From assembly GCF_009870125.1 (NCBI RefSeq), contig NC_046683.1, forward strand, positions 39,943,869 through 40,007,868: a stretch of 64,000 bases of DNA, given 5' to 3'. The notes under the pieces were generated by a model that had not been told where the DNA came from, did no database searches, and was given only the letters and a program-made list of their open reading frames with translations. Below, in pieces: positions 24,276-35,097 of this stretch (its first letter is position 1; the number at the start of each line of letters is the position of its first letter). The translations under genes were made by a program, and so were the position numbers. Source of the DNA: Drosophila pseudoobscura. Taxonomy: Eukaryota > Arthropoda > Insecta > Diptera > Drosophilidae.

Positions 24276-24713
24276 TATTCTTAAGCCAAAGTGAATTATG
24301 TTTAACTTGAATATTTTTTTTCTTTGAAATCAGAATATCTTCCTTTTCAACATGTAATTTTTCTCTTTGCTCTAATAAAAATCAAATGAGGATAGAACCA
24401 GAGAGAATGAGAGGGGGATGGGGAAACAAAAAACGTCTAGACATAATTTCTCAGTGAAGACTCCTCCTCTGAGTGCTCTCCCTGGACGTCCAGGATAAAT
24501 CAGCGCGTATTTTTGCAGCGATTTGCCATAGCTCATAAGGGACAGAGACTCAGACAGAGACAGAGAAATTGCCCTCATTTATCATGTGGTGGGGCAGGGC
24601 TTAGCCGCCAACCCCCCTCAATCCCAGTAAACAGTGCCGCCCCAAGAGGGCATTGCAAGAGATTCTGATGCTCCTGGTGAAGGCTATACAACAGTTGAGC
24701 CACAGTGTTTAGA

Positions 24714-25040
24714 TGGAACCGATTCTTCAAGTCCGAGCTGAGCCGCGTGAAAAAGGGCAGCATTACTATCGGCCCATCGAGGAGTACAGCAGATCAGCCG
24801 GATTGAGCACTCAGCGAAGGCGAGTCCAATACATTAATACCGATGAACCCTATCTAAGTCAGTGGGTCACATTTAAAATATTGTGAAATCAAGAAAGCGT
24901 AGCTGGAGAAGACCAAGAAGAAAGATGAGCTGGGGAGGGCCAAGGAGCAAGTGGAGAAGCAAAAGGAGCTGGGTAAGGATCAAGAGAATCTAGTGGAAAT
25001 GGCGAAGAAGAAGCCTAGGAGAAATAAATGTTTAGCAAGA
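24714..25040 (+). pseudogene. Coding-like fragments, unknown gene remnant
   Basis: Two neighbouring stretches look coding but are interrupted. The first is a 58-codon ATG frame from 24714 to a TGA. The second (about 24888-25030) reads as a highly charged helical segment (KDELGRAKEQVEKQKELGKD) after an in-frame TAG. Their frames differ. The Lys/Glu-rich part would form a coiled coil. Codon choice (mostly third-position G) is coding-like. It is probably a decayed or duplicated gene piece; the family is not recognised. Confidence 0.3.
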
Positions 25041-25325
25041 ACAAATCAATTTCAATGTACATATTCTGTATTACTCTCATTTTCTCTGTCATCACCTATA
25101 GTTGCAATGGACGGAGCGACCTCCTGGACACGTGGGTCTAAACGGTTCTCTTCAATCGCAGCAGCGGATTGTCAATAAAAACCAATAGGTTACTCCTACT
25201 AATAGGAGAAGTCCCTGGTGGACTCTGTCTTACAAATGTTGGGCATCAGAAGTATAATTCGTAGAATATTCATATTTTATGCTTTTTTATTTCATTTATT
25301 TGCTAAAAATACTTAGTAGTCCCCA

Positions 25326-26131
25326 CTATGCGTAAGAGTTGACTGTAATACGGGGAAGCCCTTCCACGTAGTACTTTCTTCTGTCTCCGCTTCGTCGGCA
25401 TTGTGTCTGCTGAATTAAAAATTGGCAAGCTTCCTTTTCCTTTAGTAGAGGCGGCTGCCAGGCTCTCCAGGAGACCGTAATTCTGGTTTCGGCCCGCTTG
25501 GGATCTTTCATTTTCTTCGTCCGTCTGAGACCAAGGTTTGCCGTCTTTCGGGGACTTATTGTGGGCATTTCTGAAAGGTCAGTTATAAAGAGCGACCCCA
25601 AGGAGGAGCAGAACAGGTGTTCCACCGGCTCTTCCTCGTCTCTACAGCTAAGACAGCGGGCATTATATGGGGGTCTAGCCTGTTTGCGTGGGTGCCTATT
25701 AGCCAATGCCCTGTGAGGGAACGTATTACTGCGCTGCACCTTTTTTTGCGGAGCTTGCAGAGCTCGGAGGCGCACTTCCTATCTATGTATGTTCGGCTTA
25801 ATTGTCACATTATGATAAGTTTACAGGATGCCATTGGCATACGAATATACTCCTTGTCTTGGGGAAGGGGATTCAAGTCCGAGATCTGGCCTATTCGGCT
25901 GCTATACAGCTGCCGTCAATGTCCCGGTTTCCCGGCACCCATACATGGCTAATAAAAAATTGTAGAGCCCTGATTGCCATGACTACCGCTTGGAAGACGG
26001 TACAGCGATTTACGAGCCTGAAGGAGTGCCTTATATTTAGTTGTTCGGAGTAGATTCCTCCTCCGACCTTGTTGTCCAGCCTCGTAGTCACCCGATATAC
26101 CCGATTTGAGGTAGAATGCTGTGTGTAACAC
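25326..26131 (-). pseudogene. Decayed non-LTR retrotransposon, RNase H and C-terminal part
   Basis: On the minus strand the right portion reads as an RNase H domain: LDNKVGGGIYSEQL, RLVNRCTVFQAVVMAIRAL and HVWVPGNRDIDGSC, the usual DGS / VFQAE / HVPGHxxxxGNxxAD order with changes. The left portion (25326-25775, 149-aa frame) matches the C-terminal tail found after RNase H in such elements, with a cysteine cluster (CLSCRDEEEPVEHLFC). Frames shift between the two parts and the polymerase part is missing. RNase H inside a non-LTR ORF2 points to the I, R1 or LOA group, so this is a different element from the one at 3400-7990. Family choice is inference. Confidence 0.65.
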
Positions 26132-26380
26132 CCAGAACCCATATTCTTGATAAGCATCAATACTAGACTGGATATAGCAATTTCTGCCTGTTCGTCTGTC
26201 TACCGTCCGATAAGCGCCAATACCTCAGAGACTATAGGGGCTAGAGCAAACATATTACTCCAGACTCCTGTGTCAGATGTCGTTCGAAACCGTCCGCCTG
26301 GCAAATGACGAAAATCTGTGAAATCCACCACTTCTAAGAAACAAGAACACCAAAAACGGAGAATCATAGAAAATACGTAC
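26108..26380 (-). repeat. (GTCY)n dispersed repeat, copy 4
   Basis: Minus-strand copy abutting the RNase H relic. It contains gtgtaacacccagaa, ttcttgataagcatcaatac, a gttcgtctgtctaccgtccg tract, the gcgccaatacctcagagactatag block, gacgaaaatctgtgaaatccacca and aaaacggagaatcatag, all in the order expected from the full copy read backwards. Confidence 0.65.
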
Positions 26381-27237
26381 ATTGCAATTTGGAAGTATGT
26401 GAATGTGATCTAGAACATTCAAGAGATTTCATTTCGTCGCAAAGTGTTGGTGTTAGGCAAAAGTGTACAAAAATAGAATTAAATGAAGTTTTAAAAAGTT
26501 CAATTATGAAAGAATCATATTTAATCGGTAACTCAAGGGTTACAGCCATTACATTGGGATCTAGAGTGTTGCCTATGTTGATCCCTACCTCCAATATACT
26601 TACATCTTACATATAGTACATCTTTGAACTCCTTGTGTATCTAGAGATAATGTTCTGGCGATAGATGCATTCGTTTGTAAGGGCCATCTGCACTTTTGCT
26701 TTACTTCCGTTTTCCATCTTTCAAGCGTATCTCATGTACATATGCTTTATAAACCATCGATCCCTTACCAATTTTTGGGCCCCAAGCCACTTCTACTTCA
26801 GGGTATAACACTATCTTCAGATGTCTGCGTTCGTCATTGATTGCGGACCAACATCATAACGCTTTGCGTTGCATGTTGCTCACGTTGCATCGACGACTTC
26901 TACGTGCTTTATCGCCCAGACGCTAATTAATCTACAGCGCCTGCTCCATTGTTTTGTCTGCAGCATCTTCGTGACCTCCTGGTTAGCCCTGTCCCGCCTG
27001 TTCCCCATGACTTTCTTCTCCTACTGTTTGGACACGTTTTTTGCAAAACGAAACTCAAGAAAACCAGAAATTCCACATCCCAGAGTGAATCTTTGCATAA
27101 TTTCTGTTTACAATAGTCGGCATTCCATACCATCTCTCCGCAAAAACTACAAGATACCTTTGAAAACGAGTGGAGAACATGAGGATGTCATTTTGGACTG
27201 CAAATTTTGTGTCCGTCTGGTTGCAATAATTATGTAA

Positions 27238-27432
27238 TCCTCAGCCAAATGGGAGCTCTATAAATTCCTTGGGTGCTGGTTAGAGACATCTGCCAAGGGC
27301 CATCTTGGACTGAAGCGCACCCTGGAGCTAGATCCCGATCAGTTCAAGGCCACGGCGTAGAAGCACCGCAAGGATAAAGTGATCAAGGAGATGTTTTCAA
27401 GAGGCGCAAAGCTTGTACCTAGAGCGGCATAA
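27238..27432 (+). pseudogene. Coding-like fragment with one in-frame TAG
   Basis: A frame that reads 40 coding-like codons (including KWELYKFLGCWLE and LKRTLELDPDQFK), meets TAG at 27358-27360, then continues for 23 more codons to TAA at 27430-27432. A polyadenylation-like aataaa follows at 27434-27439. This looks like the 3' end of a gene copy that has picked up a stop, but no poly(A) tract is seen, so retroposition is not shown. No protein family is recognised. The ORF just upstream (26869-27237) is in another frame and is not supported. Confidence 0.3.
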
Positions 27433-28942
27433 GAATAAAATAAAACCATAAACAAGAAATTCTCTCAAATTCTGTAGTGGCCAAATGTCGTCGGAGCCCC
27501 ACACGAGTCTCCTGGAACAATTCATTCAAATTCATTCGATCTTGCCTTGTACGGCACTGTACGCCGCATCTGCCATATGGAATGTATTCAGGCAAACCTC
27601 TAGTGCTGATTGAGAATGCACTGAATAGGCCTCTGCCTGTTGCATGCCAGTGTACCGCTGGCCTGTTGCAAGTGCGGAAAGCCTAAGCGCGTACGTATGT
27701 ACGTACATTTGGCGGCATCGCGTATGACATCCCCTGATGGCTAGCCGCCGTCTGTGGTCTGTGGCCATAATCCTAACTAGCCGTGGCACACAAAAAGCCC
27801 ATTTTAATGTGCGGTCAACAGTCGGGGGCAATGTCTAAATTCGAAATGTCAGAGTTGTCAGCGTTGTCAGCGCTGTCAGCGGCAACGACACTGCACCGAC
27901 GGCGACAACAATGACAACAATGACTACGATGACAACGACAATGGCTGCTGCTGCTGCTGCTGCTGCCGCTTGTGCCTCTGCCGCTACTGCTGTTTGACGA
28001 CAATTAGAGTTTTACACAAATAATACATAATAATAATTACGCAAAAGCTTTCAAACACAGCCTCTTTTGCCGCTGCCGCTGCCGCTTTTTGGGATCATCG
28101 CGGGGTCAGGCCATGAACATGAGTAGGCTTAAATGGCACCGCCCCAAAAGGGCAGCGGGTGTGCAATGCTGCGGACCTTGACCCACTCCGACGGGACAGC
28201 AATGAGAGTTCTTCTGAGAGCATCTGCAGCTTCAAAATGTGTTCGATGATCCGATTACGTTATAAGGGAAAAAATAGAGTTTGAATTTTAGGTTCCAGGA
28301 AGCATCTTATTTTGAAAAGAACTCCTCCTGGGGTGACCAAGAACTGCTATAACAATCCATTTTCTAATGAAATGAATGGAACTCCTAGGATTCTGTATAT
28401 TTTGTACACACTTTACAGAGACACTTCCTTCTATCTGACTTCCTCCTGAACTTTTGCCACAAATTCAAGCCTTAAGCCGACATGCAGACTCGTCTTTAAA
28501 GCTGCTTTAAAACAACTTGGAACTAGGATACTCTGGCACTGGTACTGGCACTCCGTTGCTCATACATATATCAACCATTCCATCTCCGTGGCATCCGCGG
28601 CAGTGGAATCCCCGAAGTTTCGGCTTAAAGACAATAAGTTTGGGGGCCAGAGCCGGGCTGGGGCTGGCGGTCCGGGACCAATGTGTGCCAGGGAGTTCGG
28701 TGTGAAAGCTAACCCCGAAAAATTGTCAACGCGAATTACTGGCACATTTTCGTAAGCGATGGGGCATGGGGCAGAGGATGCAAGAATGGGCAGGGGGGAG
28801 GAAAGGGAATGGGAGGCATTGATAGTAATTGCAAGCAGCATGCACAATTGCAGCGAGGAGCGAGAACGAGTCGCGTAATAAATCCATAATCCGAGGCGAC
28901 AATTTGAATCATGGCGCTGTAAATGCGTTGCGTTTGTGGGAG

Positions 28943-29055
28943 GGCAGTGGCAGTGGCAGTGGCAGTGCCAGGGATCCAGCAGTGGCAGGGTTCAGTGGCA
29001 GTGTGGCAGGGTAGCAGGGTAGCAGGGTAGCAGGGTAGCAGTGGCAGTGGCAGGG
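28943..29055. repeat. CAGTGG / GGTAGCA compound minisatellite
   Basis: A 6-bp array of CAGTGG units, a short spacer with one degenerate copy, then five units of GGGTAGCA, then CAGTGG again. Two unit types in one array suggest successive local expansions. Confidence 0.8.
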
Positions 29056-30423
29056 TCGCAGCTGCAGGCATTCAAGCGGCAGCGACAAGACAAGACAGTT
29101 GCAGTCTCTGGCTCGGGAGCTTCTCTTTTTATGCTCCCCTTTTGTTTTATTGCATTTCACTTTGTCTGTCTCGGGCTCTGACGCCAAACCCATTTCATTC
29201 TCATCCTCATCCTCATCCCCATACCCCGGCCCCTCGGATTGTAGCATGTGAAAATTGCATTTTATGCTCCTTCGCCTCCAATCCCTAAGAACCCAAGAAC
29301 GCCCATCCCACCATCCGATCCCTCTCTCAGTATTCTCTCTTTCTGTTTGTCTTTTCCTCAGCAGTTAAAATAATCATAATAAAACAAGTGCGAAAGCTAA
29401 ACGCGAGACTCCGACTAGCAGATACCCAGGATCTATGGGGACAGACCGTTCCTGCATAATAGTATAGAACTAGCTCATGTTGGTGGATAATAATGGAAAG
29501 GCACGTGCTTCAAAGCATCTGATCGGTATTTCTTTGGGAGATACAAGGAATGAAAGAGATTCGATAGAGAATCAGGCTTACTGGGAACTTGTTTACCACT
29601 ATTTGGCTGCAAAATAAAGAGAAATGTCTACAAATCAAAATACATAAGACTTTTCAAGATGCAGACCCACATTTGTAGCATATGTACATGGCTAATGGTG
29701 ATCTAGAATCGGAGAGTCACTCCCACCTCATTCCGAGGGTATTCAAAAACAAAATCCAGGCACAAATGCGCCTCCTTGGCGGACCAAATCCCCAAGAAGG
29801 AATGTCAACATTTGCCAGCCAAGTGCACTTGGCCAAAAGAGGGTCAGATGTCGGAGCAGATGGAGGAGCAGCAGGCAGACTGTCCTGGGACTGGGACTTG
29901 GCTGTCGGCTTAGTCGCAGTTATCTTGATCACAGCTAAACAATCGATTCAATTTGTCCTTAATGAAGTCCTGGACGTGGACGTGGACGTGGCCTAGCCTT
30001 TGGCCCCTCAGAGTTTGTCCGATTTATTGGCAGCAGATTGGATGGCAGCCAAACAAAAAAAATCGAGAAGACCCAAGCGGCCCGAAGGTGAAATCAATTC
30101 AAAATTTGCTTTGATTTACATTTCTCAGAGGGCCTGACTCTTCTCTTGCAGCACACATTTAATTAATGCAGCTCGAGAATTAGTTGCAACAATTTTGGCA
30201 AACATTTTCCGCTTCATGTTCGACACAGAATGTTGTCGCCAAGGCGATTGACATATCGTACGAATGGCCATTGAACTCTGAACCGAAACGGAGACGAGCA
30301 AGGCTCGGGACCGGGACTAGGGCTGGTTTGGGGCTGGTTCTGCTGGCCAAAGGTAATCACACCAGGCCACAACGCATGACTGACAGCCACATGGCATGAC
30401 TTATTCAAGGCTCAGCTCCGCCC

Positions 30424-30479
30424 CGACATCGACATCGACATGGACATGGACATGGACATGGACATCGACGTCGACATCG
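30424..30479. repeat. GACATC/GACATG hexamer repeat
   Basis: About nine 6-bp units, GACATC at the two ends and GACATG in the middle, giving a roughly mirror-like arrangement of unit types. Confidence 0.8.
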
Positions 30480-32426
30480 GGGCAGTGTTCTGGCATTAAC
30501 CAGCTGTGTGTTTTGGGCAGGGCCGTATAATTAGCTCGATTCCGGCTTAGAGCGGGAAGTGGAAGGAAGACCGGAGACTGGAGAGACCCTCATTCAATGT
30601 CTGGCTTGGGGCCACTGCCAGGAATTTCAATATGCCATACATGCTGGCAGAGTCCGCTCTCTTTATGGCATATCATTTGGGACAAGTGTCAGACCGGGGC
30701 TGGCTGGTCTTTCGGATGCCCCTTATAATCTTCCGAGTATTGATTCCTCTGGACTGGGTGTATTTTCATGTACATATCTTTCCAGCAGCTTTAAGTGGCT
30801 AGTGGCGCAAGTTAAAGCTCTTCGAGGGCATATCCATTATCCGGCAGCTCATCCAGACTCGTTTCTCATTCGTTTCTCTACCAATTTTCCCCCGTATTTC
30901 CATGTGTGCTTGCCAAAATCAAGCCGCAGCCTGACTGACTATTTTGCATACGCAAATACAAGTAAATAAATTGAAATTCGTCAGCGCCTTGCCTTCCAGC
31001 TCTCTCCAGCTCCAAAACACTCTTCAGCTCTGTGCACACAACACGCATGTAAATCGCCGTCTTACAACAAAAATGCCACCTGTGAGGACTGTGGAACTGT
31101 GGAAGTGTGGAACTGTGTGGCTGTCTGGGGGGCCCTGTCTGGGGGGTAGTTACAAAGCTTAAAGGTAAATTTGCCTTTCTATCTTTTCCTTTTTGCCAGC
31201 CCTGTCGTACGAGTGTAAGGGTATAACAGGCACTCGGCAAACGAGACGTTTCCGTGGATAGTTATTCAGGAAAAAGGGTATCGTTCAGTTCATAGAAGGG
31301 GAGTCTTTTGGCAATTGTTGTCCATAAAGTGTATGTCCCACTCCCTTTTGCATATTTACAGATTTTTTCGTTTCATTTTATTGGCAATTCAGAGCCGAGA
31401 GAACCGTGTGCCAAATCGATTGCTTCCCCTCAAGAAGTGGGGGCTGTCCCTGACCCTGGCATCGCCTCGCTCTAATGAGTCCCTGCCCCAACTAGTCGCG
31501 GCCATAAAAATGGCCAAAGTGTTTAATCAACCCAAACCCCTTGGCCAACCATCCCTCTGGATGGGGGTTGTGGTCTGTGGTCCATCGCTCAGTGAAATGG
31601 AATTGACTGCCATAAATCAGAGCCCGAATATGTCGAGCTCCTACTTAGGTGGCGGGGCTCTCGTATTTATGGCCTGGACCAGCTGCGGTCAGAGCCTTGA
31701 CCTTTTTTCGTGAGCCGCTTTCGGATGGGTGGGGATCGGCGGATTGGCTCCCTTCCACTGCCGCAAAATGGACCTCCCAGGCATACACTGTGGTTAAGTT
31801 TAAGGAGAATGGTCTGAACATTAAGCACATAAAAACCAATCAAATGGAAGAGAGAAAAGCGCTGCTGTGGCAACCGAGACCACCTGCCCCGGCTCCGACT
31901 CGGCTCTGCTCGGCAGTCACCCAAAAATAGTCACAATAAAATGCCAACTGCCAATAAACGTCAATAAATCAAACAATTGAGCGCGCGGCCAAGTTTTCTG
32001 ACGGCGTGCGCCAAATAAGTCCAATGTCCACTGACTACCGTCCACTGTCCCATGTCCCACCTGTCCCAATAGTGCTCCCCAGAGCAGGCGAACAAAAGCA
32101 AGTCCCCTCAGTGGAGCTTTGGAGCATTGGAGCATTGGAGCAATCATTGAAGCAAAAAAAGAGAACCAAGAGCATGGACATTCGCGGCATGAACAGGGTG
32201 GGGGGAGGGGGGTGGTATCAGCAATTGGAGACTGGGGAGACACACAATATAGCATGTTGCTGCTACCCAGGTTGGAGATGGATAATCGGTAGTACATTTG
32301 TAGTACTTCTCCCTTCTAGTGGGCCGCTTTAAGCAGTGTCAGAGGTATAGACATTCTAGAAGGATACAAATACAAATACAACGAGGGGGAACGTTGTGAG
32401 TTGCTGCGGACACCGCAACTCTACAG

Positions 32427-33456
32427 TTATACCCGATACTAAGTCAGTATGGCTCTCCTCCGGCAGACGCCGCTAATATTAAACGACACGACAAAGAGTG
32501 CGTGCGAGAGAGACAGAAAATCAGTCTGAGCGTGACGTCGAGCGCTGCGTGAGCAGTGCAAATTGATTTGTTGCAAATTATCCGATCTGATCCAGATTCC
32601 GCAACCGGATATATATGGTCATTCTCTATGATTCTGCGTTTTTAGTTTTCTGGAATCTGCAATATTGTGGATGCAACAGATTTTCGTCCTTTATGGTGGC
32701 GGATGGGGGTTTTATAGTGACATCTTAAAGGAGTGTGTGTACCAAATTTGGTTACTCTAGCCTTAATAGTCTCTGAGATTTGCGAATATCCCCAGATTTG
32801 CATCCTTTGCGGGGGCGGAAGGGGGTGTGGCAAAATTTGGACACGAAACGGTCAAGGTCCGATATCACAGGAGTGTGGATACCAAATTTGGTTGCTCTGG
32901 CTCTTATAGGTTCTGAGATCCTTGAACTCATATTTTGCAATTGGCAAAACCGACCATGAAACCTGTGTGTTAGAGAGAGACAGAGCGAGAAAGAATGAAA
33001 TTGTTTTCTTGATTCTGGCTATAATAATTATACGATCTGGTTCAGATTTTACACTTTAGAAGATATAGTCATCTTCTACGATTCTGCGTTTTTAGTTTTC
33101 TCGTATCTTTGAATTTGTGGATGCCACAGATTTTCGCCCTTTGTGGGGGCGGAAGTGGGCGGGGCCAAGTTTTGAAATATTCTTGTAGCAGTGACATATC
33201 ACAGAAGTCTGGATCAAAAACATCGTTGCTCTAGCTCTTATAGTCTTTGAGCACTAGGCGCTGAAGGGGACGGACAGACGGACAGACGGACGGACGGACG
33301 GACAGACAGACAGGGCTCAATCGACTCGGCTATTGATGCTGATCAAGAATATATATACTTTATGGGGGCGGAAACGATTCCTTCTGGACGTTACACACAT
33401 CCACTTTTACCACAAATCTAAGATACCCCAATACTCATTTTGAGTATCGGGTATAA
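32427..33456 (+). mobile_element. (GTCY)n-bearing repeat element, most complete copy, 14-bp inverted ends
   Basis: A non-coding element of 1,030 bp bounded by perfect 14-bp inverted repeats: ttatacccgatact at 32427-32440 and its complement at 33443-33456. Inside are three diverged direct repeats of a unit running from the tctatgattctgcgtttttag block through the ttcgtcctttatggtggcgg block to the accaaatttggttgctctag block (near 32620-32780, 32800-32920 and 33080-33250). They are followed by a ggacagacggacggacgg tract (33268-33312) and a gctgatcaagaatatatatact block. Four shorter copies lie elsewhere in the window. The (GTCY)n tract is typical of mini-me/DINE-like Drosophila elements; the exact family is inference. 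No matching target duplication was seen. Confidence 0.65.
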
Positions 33457-33859
33457 AAACATATAAATGGCGCATCAGCTGGATCTATCTTAACGTAGCT
33501 TTGGCTATCTGTGACGGGGATCATGCCAAATGCTCAATATGCCTGTCCTGCCCACAGAGCAGAAGCTCATACCACCCGGCATCTTGTACCGCCAGAAAAC
33601 TCGTCGCAAACTGACGCTAAAGATAGTTCTGCAGATGTACCCTTTGTGCTGCCCAGGGCTTGTATTTATACTGGCGAGGTCAAGTATCAGTCCATAAAGC
33701 TCGAGCAGCTGAAGAAGACGCAAGCGGATATCCAGCTCGTGCTGCACCGCTGAAAGCATTGCCTACGGGTGCATCTCGTGACTCCAGGGATCTCATGAGG
33801 TAGGTCCAGCTGTCGCTCGTCTCTGTGTCGATCTTAGACATCTTTAAATAAATGAAACA
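33457..33859 (-). other. Short single-copy island next to the Polinton, coding-like on the minus strand
   Basis: Minus-strand ATG at 33839-33841 opens a 53-aa frame to TGA at 33680-33682 (SDSWTYLMRSLESRDAP near its start). It overlaps a second, differently framed stretch (33505-33759, ELDIRLRLLQLLELYG). A +1 shift would join the two into one longer reading, so this may be a frameshifted or spliced host gene. A plus-strand frame (33511-33753) is equally open, so the coding strand is not certain. The Polinton target site lies only 19 bp upstream of the minus-strand ATG. Confidence 0.25.
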
Positions 33860-33865
33860 GGCAGA
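33860..33865. repeat. Polinton target-site duplication, left copy (ggcaga)
   Basis: The hexamer ggcaga directly before the TIR start agtagtt. The same hexamer follows the right TIR at 50508-50513. Six bp is the duplication length made by Polinton integrases. Confidence 0.95.
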
Positions 33866-33873
33866 AGTAGTTA

Positions 33874-33880
33874 TTATATA
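33874..33880 (-). promoter_or_regulatory. Outward-facing TATA box at the left Polinton end
   Basis: TATATAA read on the minus strand 9 bp inside the element end. The identical sequence in arm A' (35039-35045) is the TATA box of the acidic gene. In the outer arm it points out of the element, so a start about 30 bp away would fall in host DNA just before the minus-strand ATG at 33841. The mirror site is 50493-50499 on the plus strand, pointing into the 3' flank of the eIF4E gene. Activity is inference. Confidence 0.45.
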
Positions 33881-34238
33881 GGCACTTTGCTATGGGACAG
33901 TGGTAGGTACACAAAGGAGGAATATAAATTATAGAGAAAGTAGAAAGGTTCAAGGGCATCGAAACCGTTTTTCAGGAAACACTTAAAAAATACCTCTAAA
34001 CTATCACATTAGATTCATTGCAAAGGGATGACCTACCTGTTTGAGGGTTGTTTGAATCGCAACACGGGACCAATCGTAAAAACAGGTTCATTGACAGTAA
34101 GTGGGAGGAGAGAGAATATAAATGAGCGAAGGATCGATTTGAGAGGATTTTACATGGTTGAGAAACAGGATTAAGATCGAAGTTAGTTCACATTATCGCC
34201 GATAGGTGGCGCCACCAAGTAGTAAGGATACGGGACAG

Positions 34239-34680
34239 CGACTTTTTACACTGAATTACCAAATTCGCAACATGTTGCAGCAACATTTGCTTAAGCATGT
34301 GCAGCTTGGCAACATGTTGAATGTAAGTGTGCATCATATTGCTATGTTATTACGTGATCATGTTAAATAAATACTTATAAGATATTTTATTAACATTGAA
34401 TTGGGAACCAATTTCTGCTATGTTATTAACTGGTCAAGTTAAATAAATACTTATAGGATATTTTATAAACATTGAATTGGGAAAACAAATGTGTGAAGTT
34501 TCTGAAATTTACATCCTATAGAAAACATAGGTTGGAAACCTGGGTATCTAGATGTCCGTATAGAGGGTTGAATGGTAAGAGAACACAAATTAATGGAGAT
34601 ATATATAGGAGCACGCAAAGAATAAAATTATAATAGGAAGACATCAAAATTAATTAATGCTACTTAGAGTAAATATACGT
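34239..34680. repeat. Foldback spacer with a 76-bp tandem repeat and paired palindromes
   Basis: The spacer holds two direct copies of a 76-bp unit (34341-34482) that begins gctatgttatta and ends aacattgaattgggaa, differing at a few sites. Left of it are two copies of the perfect palindrome CAACATGTTG (34268-34277 and 34310-34319) flanking an inner near-palindrome around cttaag. Such paired palindromes are typical protein-binding or replication sites; the role is inference. A mirror copy lies at 49693-50134. Confidence 0.85.
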
Positions 34681-35038
34681 CTGTCCCGTATCCTTACTAC
34701 TTGGTGGCGCCACCTATCGGCGATAATGTGAACTAACTTCGATCTTAATCCTGTTTCTCAACCATGTAAAATCCTCTCAAATCGATCCTTCGCTCATTTA
34801 TATTCTCTCTCCTCCCACTTACTGTCAATGAACCTGTTTTTACGATTGGTCCCGTGTTGCGATTCAAACAACCCTCAAACAGGTAGGTCATCCCTTTGCA
34901 ATGAATCTAATGTGATAGTTTAGAGGTATTTTTTAAGTGTTTCCTGAAAAACGGTTTCGATGCCCTTGAACCTTTCTACTTTCTCTATAATTTATATTCC
35001 TCCTTTGTGTACCTACCACTGTCCCATAGCAAAGTGCC

Positions 35039-35045
35039 TATATAA
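35039..35045 (+). promoter_or_regulatory. TATA box of the left acidic gene
   Basis: TATATAA 53 bp before the ATG at 35098, at the inner end of arm A'. The same box in the right TIR is 49328-49334 on the minus strand. Confidence 0.6.
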
Positions 35046-35097
35046 TAACTACTCACAGCTAACAGCTAGGACATAAACTAGTAATCTTTCAACAACG

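Larger units (their letters stand above)
27440..32426. other. Gene-poor region
   Basis: No gene is supported in about 5 kb. Visible items are a (CTG)n run with CTGCCG variants (27943-27990), GCC/GCT-rich simple DNA near 28068-28090, the minisatellites at 28943-29055 and 30424-30479, and a GGACGT run near 29970-29995. The longer frames (30559-30969, 31315-31713) carry no recognisable domain and overlap frames on the other strand. Confidence 0.5.
33866..35053. repeat. Foldback inside the left TIR: 373-bp arms around a 442-bp spacer
   Basis: Arm A (33866-34238) starts agtagttattatatagg and ends gatacgggacag. Arm A' (34681-35053) is its reverse complement, starting ctgtcccgtatcc and ending cctatataataactact. 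Both arms are 373 bp. The element terminus is thus present four times in the whole element, twice at each end. Single-stranded DNA of one end could fold on itself without the other end. Confidence 0.93.

Noticed and set aside
27815..28003. 62-aa minus-strand Ser/Cys/His-rich frame
   Set aside because: A translation of a degenerate CTG/CAACGA simple-sequence tract.
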